A stretch of 64,000 nt of DNA. Origin: Nectonema munidae (lineage: Eukaryota; Nematomorpha; Nectonematoida; Nectonematidae). Below, piece by piece: positions 56,208 through 64,000 of the stretch. How positions within the stretch are numbered: position 1 is the stretch's first letter; each line of letters starts with the position of its first letter. The notes beneath the pieces are model-generated. The model ran no database searches. It was not told the DNA's origin and saw nothing but the letters and a program-made list of their open reading frames with translations. The DNA is taken from contig JAUIRK010000928.1 in NCBI GenBank assembly GCA_030549495.1, forward strand, positions 1,005,001-1,069,000, given 5' to 3'. Both the position numbers and the translations under genes were made by a program.

Positions 56208-56555
56208 ATTTGTGCCTGTCTCTGTTTAAGTGCTCCCTGTTTGTACCTGCCGGTGTTTGAAGGCCCTGTGTTTTTGCTTGCCTGTGTTTGATTGCTGCCT
56301 GTTTGTACTTGTCTGTGTTTGAGTGCTCCCGGTTCATGCATGTGCTTGAGTAATCCCTGCTTGTGTCTGCTTGTCATTGAGTGCTCCCTGTTTGTGCCTG
56401 CTTGTGATTGAGTGCTCCCTCTTTGTGCCTGACTCTGTTTGGGTGCTCCATGTATGTTCCTACCTGTTGTTTGAGTACTCGTTGTTTGTTCCTGCCTGTG
56501 TTTGAGTGCTCACTGTGCCTGCCTATTTTTGAGTGCCCCTTGTTGGTGTCTTTTT
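56208..56555 (+). repeat. Minisatellite, about 31-bp unit GTTTGAGTGCTCCCTGTTTG
   Basis: About eleven imperfect units of TGTTTGAGTGCTCCCTGTTT followed by GTGCCTGCC. Unit divergence is substantial, with some units shortened (the last ones near 56510-56550). Confidence 0.88.
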
Positions 56556-56605
56556 AACGGACCCAGTATAATCCGGGAATATAAATTTGTATTATGATTT
56601 TACAT

Positions 56606-56690
56606 ACCCTGAGTGGTGGAGTAGTAGAGCTCTAGGTTTGGAATTTGAATGGTTGTGGGTTCGAATCAGGCGAAAGTTGTTCTATAGTTG
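56606..56690 (+). mobile_element. tRNA-like sequence, probably a second SINE family or tRNA pseudogene
   Basis: GAGTGGTGGAGTAGTAGAGC has an A-box shape, and GTGGGTTCGAATCAGG contains a near-consensus B box about 50 bases later. Acceptor-stem pairing is not good enough for a functional tRNA. It differs from the other SINE family in the window. Confidence 0.5.
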
Positions 56691-56789
56691 GATTTTAAAT
56701 ACAAACAATTTTATTTATAAGTTGATATAAATGATAATTCAGTATCATCAGATTCCTCAAAATGATATTTTTAAAAGTTTTTTGGAAAA

Positions 56790-56825
56790 GGAGGGGGGGG
56801 GGCGAAATCCGCCCCCCTCTTGAGA
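56790..56825. repeat. G-run / C-run hairpin
   Basis: GGAGGGGGGGGGGCGAAATCCGCCCCCC lies between AT-rich arms. It resembles the G/C-run MITEs elsewhere but has no clear outer ends. Confidence 0.4.
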
Positions 56826-56944
56826 AAAAAGTATAATAAAAAAACCTGCGGTCTAAAACGGTTAATACAAGGACATAACTCCAAAAAAACATTGGTTATC
56901 CAAATCTTAAATCAGCCCGGAAACCTACTTCCCATTGTTTAGAA

Positions 56945-57960
56945 GTGCATAATCTTTCACTTCCAAAAAGTTTGAATGATATAGAATTGAGTTCTGGTGA
57001 TGAATTTTCCAGCAAAGAAGACTATGATATTTCTATTCAAAATGAAAGCCACAAAACTCTAGTGTTCAATCAATGTGAACTTAATGATCTGGTACGGCAT
57101 ATCATTTTATCGAAAGATTCAGCAGAACTTTTAGGATCAAGACTTAAATTCTAAAAGTCTTTTGAGTAAAGCTACATGGTTTTCCTCGTATCGCCATCGT
57201 GAGAAAGCGTTTTTATCCTACTTTATTGAAGAAAATGATTTGGTTTTTTGTAATGAACATCAAGGTCTGGTAGAAAGATTTGGCATGATATATAGTAATC
57301 AAGACTAGAGGATTTTCATTGATTAATCTAAAAAAATCAATTAAAAATAAAAAAAAACTTGAAAAAAGTTTGCCTCAAATTCAATTGGTCACTCCGTGAT
57401 TATGGGAGAATCTTATCAAAATTTTGCTTTACTTTAAAATAAAAATGACACTAAAAGACACAACTAAATGACTTGCGGGATTTAAAAATTTTTATCTAAG
57501 AGCAGCAGCCAGGATACACCAAATTTCAATCGTTTTTTTGTGAGTGGAATAGCTTCTTCATTGGACTGAGCAAGGTTGGTCAATCAGAAATTTACTAGTA
57601 CCTGGAACCAGAAACGTTTTGAGAGAAAGTTTAATCAACCCTAACAATATTATATTGTCCCCACTTCACAAAGTTAGGACTTATAAAACAGTTCGTAAAA
57701 GAATTTAATAGAAAAAGTGAGGCTTTTTCCTAGTTGATTAAAAAGTTATCTGGCCTCTCTCAGTCAAAAATCTAAGAAGGAGTTTTTGTCGGCCTTACAT
57801 AAGAAAGTTTGATAAAAGATCAAAATTTTGATATTTACCTCGATGTTGTATAGAAGAAAGCATGGCAAAGTTTCAAAAAACTCGTTAATAATTTTTTGGA
57901 AAACCATAAAAGTCCAGATTATTAAAAATTTCAAAAATATGGGTTGTAATATGAGCCGCA
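56945..57960 (+). pseudogene. Decayed member of a repetitive arthropod protein family (RNase-H-like, unnamed)
   Basis: The N-terminal piece reads LNDLVRHIILSKDSAELLGS; further pieces downstream include SSYRHREKAF, HSVIMGESYQNFALL and FKNMGCNMS. This order matches, from memory, an abundant multicopy family of uncharacterised arthropod and cnidarian proteins (RDL.LSK..AELL.SRL, then W.LFIDSSK, GHSV..KE.Y.N...LL and ..MGCNMS). I know no established name for it. The copy has many breaks and is plainly dead. The RNase-H-like and mobile nature is inference. Confidence 0.55.
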
Positions 57961-58799
57961 AAATTTAGAGTAGAAAATTTAGTTCTTTTTACGTGGGATA
58001 TCGTTAACTGATAGGAATGGAAAATGATCTGATCGAAAAATATATTTATTTTATCACATATCATAACTTAAAATAGGTTTATATTGAAGTCCCGAAAATA
58101 ATGTTGAAATATTTTTTAAAAAAATTATAAAGTTCATTAATTTTTTCCGAAAATTGATTCTGAAGAAAAATTAGGAGGTCTTTAAATATTGTGTAAAATT
58201 AAGTTTTACCGTTTTTGATATAAATCTCTAAGGAAAAAACTTCAAAAGAATTTGGAATAGAAGAATTATAATAAATTTTAAAAACTAAGGAGTTGTGTTT
58301 GAGAAAACTAAAGCCGCAATGAAGGGGAATTGCTTTAGGTAAGGAAATAGACTCATAATCATCAAAGTTATATGTGTTAAGGGAAAATTTATCCAACGAT
58401 GTTTCCTGCAACCCCAGTTATTATACCTGAAAATAATAAAGAAATATTAATAAATTTAGAATCGGGTGATTGACAGTATAAGGACATAATTGTAAAGTTT
58501 TTATTAAATGAATTCTTTATAAGAGATACATTTGGTTGAACATAACTATATTGAGGGGAGAATTAAAATTATTAAATATAGATTTCTATAGATTCATTAA
58601 GAAAAACAATATGTTTTTTAACGAAATTAAGAGCTCAAATATAACATGGACAGCTATGAAAACCAACTATTTGGTTAATATCGTTTAATCCTTTGTTCTT
58701 ATAGTTTAAAAATATATGCTTCTCAGAATTGTTTTTATACACATAGTTAGACTTACCGTCATCCGAAGAACAGTATTTACAGAAAGAAAATTGCTCTTA
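57961..58799. other. Non-coding stretch
   Basis: AT-rich, no supported gene. The C-terminus of the decayed family at 56945-57960 may extend into its first bases. Confidence 0.35.
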
Positions 58800-58960
58800 T
58801 AAAATTTAGTAGTGGGGCCGTTGCTTAAACCCTAGGCGGTAAATTTTGTACAATAATAAGGCAAAAACAAAAGTAAGGTTGATGCTCGATCGGACTCAAG
58901 ACTTTGAATTATCGCAACCAAAATTTTTTATTAAGTTAAAACTATTGGTTATCTCGAATA
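58800..58960 (-). mobile_element. tRNA-derived SINE, copy 4, decayed
   Basis: Minus strand GCGATAATTCAAAGTCTTG and AGTCCGATCGAGCATCAA match the central part of the family (CGATAACTCAAGGTCTTG, GGTTCGATCCCGCATCAA) at about 80 percent by eye. Ends are unclear. Confidence 0.55.
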
Positions 58961-59384
58961 TTAAATTTTTTGAATCATGTAGCCAAAATATTTATTTTTT
59001 GTTACTTTTTTATTTTGCCTCACCAACTTTTTCGTGGTAACTTTTAATAATGAAACTTTTCTAATAAATTTTTATCATTTGCAATAATCTCTTTTTGTAT
59101 CTGAAAATATTTTCTATATAAATACTTTCAATTTAAAACTACTTTTCTAACTTAAAAAATATTTTTCTATAAATATATAAATTCTTAAAAATTACTGCTA
59201 AGATTCAGAAATTACATTCTTTATTAAAATTTTCCAGTTAAATAACCTAAATCATAAAGCTAAAATTAAATGCTATTGTTTTCCTCGTATTGCAACTTTT
59301 TACGTCATCTTTATAATATCTGATGTATTTAAAACTACAAAATCAAATGATTCTTATAATATAAATACAGATAACTTTTTTAAT
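58961..59384. other. AT-rich stretch
   Basis: Nothing recognised. Confidence 0.35.
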
Positions 59385-59392
59385 ACCTACAG

Positions 59393-59557
59393 CAGTGGCG
59401 TTACCAGAGGGGGCGGGGGGGGGGGGGACAGTGCGCCCCAAATACCTTTTCTGCCCCCCCCCCCCCTCAAATAATTTTATTTCCAATATGCTTGCCCCCC
59501 TAAATTCCTTGCATGCCCCCCCCTCCCCCCAACTTCCATTTTTTGGCTACGCCACTG
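59393..59557. mobile_element. hAT-like MITE with CAGTGGCGT ends
   Basis: Left end CAGTGGCGTTACCAGAGG; right end on the other strand CAGTGGCGTAGCCAAAAAA. The interior is mostly G and C homopolymer runs (GGGGGCGGGGGG, CCCCCCCCC). CAGTGGCGTAGCCA is a common animal MITE terminus. No clean 8-bp duplication; a TACAG word is close to both ends. Confidence 0.7.
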
Positions 59558-61090
59558 GTACAGTCTTAAAACTTATTAGCGAAGTGTCTTTATTAAAGAA
59601 ATGAATAAATTAATATTTCATAAATTGTCCTGATGTGTACAAAAGGAAGTTTCGCAAGAATAACACTAAAAAATTTTAATGCTTGAAACAATATTGTAGT
59701 TGAAGTTGATCAGTGGTTGACTGTATTTATATGATATGCTTTTCATTCAAAATTTTTAATGTAATAGTATGTTTTACTATCAATTAATTGAGCTAAAATT
59801 TTCGATACTATTGTCATATGTAGTAAAATTCGTATTCAACTACTACTGGCTGTTAAAAAATTATAAAGAAGCCCTCACGCCAAAAATTTGGTAATTGTCC
59901 AGTTTACGTATCTGTCAATCCATTTTTTTTGAATGTTTTGATTCGCTTTTCAAATTTCAATCAAATTTATTATAATTTGCAATTTTCAAACTTCTAGTGC
60001 CTTTTAACTTCTAACAGATATAATATAAGATTGATCGATGAATTTTTGCCAAAATTTTTTTAACGAAAGTTAACTACTTATTATTTGCGCTTTCTAATTA
60101 TAGTAATGGCGCTTCTAGTTACATTAACTATATTTTTTTATTTTGAACTAATTATGGTAGCGCTATTAGTTTAATTATAACTCAATGAATGGTACAATTC
60201 ATTTTATTAGTATGCAGCTAAAATTCAGGTACAATAAAACTAGGATATTTAAATGATTACGATACTGTTTATGACAAATTTTTGTAATTCTCGAGAATAA
60301 AAAAATTTCGAGTGTTGCTTATTGCATATTTTTTACTGAACGTTATAGAGCAAAATTTACTTTTATATTATATTCTAATTTTTTCCACATTCACTATTTT
60401 CATTCTTTAATATGATCAACTTGAAATTAATTCAAAGAGTATAAGTAAATACAAAATTGAAAAATTGTTTCAAAAACAAAATAAGAGATAATTTTATTGT
60501 TAGATTTTTTTTATCAATTTTCATGTAGTAATAAAATCAATAAAATGAAATGCGTAAAATATAGCCCTTAAAAGGGCTTTGGTTTGAATATGAGCAAAGA
60601 ATCAAATTCTTTCAAATGATTTCAGATTGCCATCTCTTTAACTTTAAGCAAAATCTACTTCTAAGTATTCCTAGAAATAAATAAAAATATTTATATATTT
60701 TTGAAATATCAGACATAAGGTTCAATATTATCAATGAATTTTGGAAAGTATGAAATTTAAAGAATAAACTTATCAAATTTTTTCCTAATCACCCTGCTGC
60801 TTCAAGATTCCTTATGGAAACTGAATTTTTCAATTAAGAAATGTATAGGCTAGATATACAATGATAATATAACAGCCTAATTCATCAGGATTTTTTTAGA
60901 GTTTAAATAGAAATAACACATGACTAATTATTATAAATGACAAAACAAACAAAAATTACTTGGTCAATTATTGCAATAACGGATATTTGATTTAGGAATA
61001 TACTTTATTTTTACTCTTTCTTGGATTTCTATTCTCTAAATAGAAAATAGAATTGCTATATTTCCTATTTTAGACTAATAGTCTGTTATA
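59558..61090. other. Stretch upstream of RPL13
   Basis: AT-rich. It should hold the RPL13 promoter and perhaps a non-coding first exon: a pyrimidine-rich TATTTCCTATTTTAG acceptor-like sequence ends at about 61072, 18 bases before the ATG. No TCT-type initiator or TATA box is called. Confidence 0.35.
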
Positions 61091-61200
61091 ATGGGTCATC
61101 TTAGAAATAAAGTACTTCCAAATGCTCATTTTCACAAAGATTGGCAACGGTATATCAAAACATGGTATGATCAGCCCATGCGTAAAAAGAGAAGACACAA
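61091..61200 (+). CDS. RPL13: Ribosomal protein L13 (eL13), coding exon 1
   Basis: Starts [20 protein letters not shown] and continues [23 protein letters not shown] followed by W..QP.RK.RR is the diagnostic N-terminus of eukaryotic large-subunit protein eL13, which binds 28S rRNA in the cytosolic ribosome. The exon ends within a codon at a GT donor (61201). The ATG is the first in frame with the motif and matches the family start (mammalian MAPSRNGM...HFHKDWQ). Expected to be an essential, highly expressed host gene. Confidence 0.95.
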
Positions 61201-61257
61201 GTACGCTACTTTTTATCTTTTTTATCTTCAAGTCTCTATATGATTTTACATGCATAG
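61201..61257 (+). other. RPL13 intron 1 (57 bp)
   Basis: GTACGC donor and ATGCATAG acceptor, with an inner pyrimidine-rich tract. Removing it restores the eL13 frame across the junction ([13 protein letters not shown]). A very short intron for an animal. Confidence 0.88.
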
Positions 61258-61390
61258 CAAACGTGTTCAAAAGGCAAAAGCAATTGCTCCCATGCCTTTA
61301 AAGAAGCTTAGGCCTATTGTGAGATGTCAAACTAAGAAGTATAATAACAAAGTACGATTGGGAAGAGGCTTTTCTCTACAAGAACTTAAG
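61258..61390 (+). CDS. RPL13: Ribosomal protein L13 (eL13), coding exon 2
   Basis: Continues [20 protein letters not shown], then [20 protein letters not shown] and QELK, matching the eL13 block RPIVRC.T..Y..KVR.GRGFSLEEL. Together exons 1 and 2 give 81 codons, ending in phase 0 at a GTATGT donor (61391). The remaining 120-130 residues (VAGI... onward in other species) were not found before position 64000, so the gene probably continues past the window or across a long intron. Confidence 0.95.
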
Positions 61391-63730
61391 GTATGTTCCT
61401 TTTCTTTTAAAGAAGTTTAGTCTCTTGAATATATCCTCAATTTATAATTGGCAAAAATTTAAATCACTATATTTAGTCTTCGATTTAAAGTTATTCACAC
61501 TTCAAAAATCTCCAATAATTTTTCCAATCAGTATGTTTGTAATCATTCAAGATATTCTTAGTACTATATTTCAGCTTTACCAAATTTTTTCAGAAGTATA
61601 TTTTTAATTGAGAGTTTTCAAAAATGGCATACGTTCAATTTTTCAGTTATCTAATTTATATAAATCAAAGTTGATTGATATATTTAGTAATAATTATTTT
61701 TCTGCTGCTTTTCTTAAAGTCTATGTATAAGTTATATTTTGATCCATTTCTTCAATACTTTTTTTATATTTTGTGTATCTGAGAAGCTATTATTTGAAAC
61801 AAAGGAAGATTCTTTGTCAGACCTTTATTTTTTCATCTATGAGATAAACACTTAATATTTTATGTATTACAAGTAACAAAAATGTAAACCCTTGTGGGCC
61901 ATCGAGATAAAAGGTTGAATTATTCAAAAAAACTTATTAATGCTCAACATTTTCTAATGTCTGAAAATCGCTTCCTCAAGTGTAAAAAAGTTTAAAAAAG
62001 GATAATGGTGTTCTATGCGACGTTGTGGATTTTCTGTTATTAAATCATCATATTCTTATGATATGCATTAAGCGAGAACGGTATTTAGTTTGCCACATAA
62101 AAATATCCGTTTTCTTCAATCGGATTTCCCTACAGTCGAAACTCTGTATTTGTTTAAGTAATAGAAGAACTAACGAATGAGATATCAAAAGATTTAAAAA
62201 CAAACTGATCCGATAGAAGTATCCACAGAAAGCCTTATTGTTAAATCTACGAAATGTGAATGAGACAAAATATTCTAACATTTATAATGTTACTAAAATC
62301 ACATTTTAAATGTTTTGAGGGTTATATATGTTATGTACAACTATGTTTTTAGAGTATTTGATTTCTATTTCAATTTATAAAGTAATTTTTATATTTCTTT
62401 CTTTGCTTAATTTTCTTTTCACTCATAAGTTTACCTGCATTACAAATAACCTTTGTTTGGAATTATAGAATATTTTTTTAAGTGTACGCGAACTTCATTC
62501 AAATAAGAATTTGCAATTGCTTTATCCTTTAGTTTTAGTTTTAGAAATATTATTTTGATTTCAGCAATCATTTACTTTTAGTGAAGAGAAGCTAACAATC
62601 AGATTTTTACACAGTATATCCATCTTTTCTTCAACAAGTCACATTTTTGATTGACAGATGCAACCGGTGTATTTATATACTCCATTAAAAACAAGATGAG
62701 ATCAAAAAAGTTGGCCCACCTGTGTTTAAGCTACAGGACCAGGTGAAACCATTATCCCTCACAAATGTCATCATCATGTCACTTATGGACAATGATCAAA
62801 ATTAATACTCGCAAAATCATTCTTTTTTGATATAGAAAACAGACAATTCAAATATAGAGCATTAACAACAAATTAACTACAATTTAAAGTCTTTAACATT
62901 TCCAAAATGCGAACAGTTTAAAACTTGATATATATTAATGAGATAATTTTTATATTATGAAAAAAAAAGAAAAAGCATAACAGTTAATTTTTAGTCCTCT
63001 AGACTAGAAAACCTGGAAAAACAAAATTTATGAAAGCGTATTAATCTATTAGTTTTACGTCACCTATAATTTTCAAAGCCATTTTACACAAGGAAGTTAA
63101 TATGTAAGTCATATTGAAAGTTAAATGTAACTTTTTTCTCTTTTAATAAAAATCTATTTTTAAAAAAAACGGTGAAACGTTGGCTATGTGCTTAAATGGA
63201 TCAATTTTAACGCCATCTTTCAAAAATTAAAATAGTGAACAAAAAAATTTATTAGTCTATAGTTTATTTGTGGATCATCAGTGGTTATTACTGTTTTAAA
63301 GTACTGTTGAAGACATTTTGGTTTGGTATACCTATATTTACAAAGACTGGAAAGAAATAGAGGAATTATTTAAATATAGTTTGTGGGTGCACCAAATAAA
63401 ATATCAATTATCAGATATTTACACTACTTTCAACAAGATTTTAACGATTTATATAGCTAGATAATAATAATTTAATGTTGCCAAAGTTCAACCGTTTATT
63501 ACTCTTTAAGTTGGGTATTTTACATCAAAATTTACTTCAATATTTTTGTGTCAAAGAAGAAATTTAAAATTTTGCAGTAAGGGTCTCTCTTGATACCAGT
63601 TACTCAAAAAAGCTGTTCTTTTTTTACAATTGGTTCTCTTTTACGAAACTTATCCTTATAAATAGTAGAGCTTGTGAAACAATAGGAGTGAAAGAACAGG
63701 TGGGTGCCTGTTTTTTATATGCCCCTAGAT
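61391..63730 (+). other. RPL13 intron 2 (at least 2.3 kb), no exon recognised
   Basis: AT-rich. Read on the plus strand I see no eL13 continuation and no convincing box C/D snoRNA, although RPL13 introns host snoRNAs in some animals. No other gene seen. Confidence 0.5.
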
Positions 63731-64000
63731 CAGTGTTTCCCAACCTTTCTATCCTACGGACCCCCTACGCTGAAATAATTATTTTGCCGACCCTTCTGGG
63801 ATAAAATTTAATATTGAAATTTTAAGGGTAAATATACAATTATATTAGTAAATAGAGCTCTTTAAAAACATTTAATTTTAATGAGATTTTTGAGGTTGCT
63901 TTGTTGGAACAATGTAATAGATGTTTGGTTGAATGGTAGATAGTTTTAGGCGAAGATCCGATTCTACATGCATTCGATTTCTGTATTTAGATTTCATATA
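63731..64000. mobile_element. hAT-type element, left end, cut by the window edge
   Basis: CAGTGTTTCCCAACCTTTC is a classical hAT terminus and is followed by a CGGACCCCC word. The 8 bp before it are ccctagat. It probably belongs to the family whose right end lies at 1330-1436. No transposase seen before the edge. Confidence 0.65.

Noticed and set aside
56606-56690. Functional tRNA gene
   Set aside because: A and B boxes are present but acceptor and anticodon stems do not pair well; listed as tRNA-like repeat instead.
61391-64000. Later RPL13 exons and a box C/D snoRNA
   Set aside because: Searched by eye for the family's VAGI-type continuation and for paired C/D boxes; nothing convincing.
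1-64000. CRISPR array, bacterial operons or prophage
   Set aside because: Spliced ribosomal gene, SINEs and animal transposons show eukaryotic DNA; the ordered repeats are minisatellites without spacers.

Overview
This is an AT-rich, gene-poor stretch of animal nuclear DNA. It has spliced genes, tRNA-derived SINEs, many cut-and-paste DNA transposons and long simple-sequence arrays. The protein content and repeat style suit an arthropod; a copepod such as a caligid sea louse is my best guess, but that is inference. I found no bacterial or organellar gene, no CRISPR and no recognisable retrovirus-like element.

Only three host genes can be supported. (1) A small OXLD1-like gene with a cysteine-rich oxidoreductase-like motif lies at 4411-4746 (-). 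(2) A complete CLU/CLUH homologue (clustered mitochondria protein, 1323 codons, coding region without introns) lies at 14611-18582 (-). (3) The first two coding exons of ribosomal protein L13 lie at 61091-61390 (+); no further exon was recognised before the window ends. The genes are unrelated and do not form an operon. CLU and OXLD1 both have mitochondrial links, which is probably chance.

The rest is mostly mobile DNA. From 1 to 13.5 kb there is a broken piggyBac, several MITEs and a hAT transposase with only two stops in its main exon. From 21 to 29.6 kb lies a cluster of three different piggyBac transposases. The first (A) has a fully open main exon, and the about 1.4 kb ACTCATATGGACAC(AC)n minisatellite sits just upstream of it. 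At 30.06-30.59 kb is a Merlin remnant with matching inverted ends and near-perfect 8-bp target duplications. From 34.5 to 44 kb is a repeat zone: tandem and inverted duplications, a 1.38-kb near-perfect palindrome, and short TTAA-flanked piggyBac-type MITEs, one of which has jumped into another's own terminal TTAA. Parts of this zone recur inverted at 52.5-53.0 kb. From 53 to 60 kb come further MITEs, a SINE with a perfect 10-bp duplication, a Charlie-like hAT fragment and a decayed gene of a repetitive RNase-H-like family I cannot name.

The best candidates for a second look are the TTAA MITE self-insertion with its repeated TCGTCTGC motif, the nested piggyBac cluster with two kinds of palindromic end motif, and the 39.4-40.7 kb palindrome.
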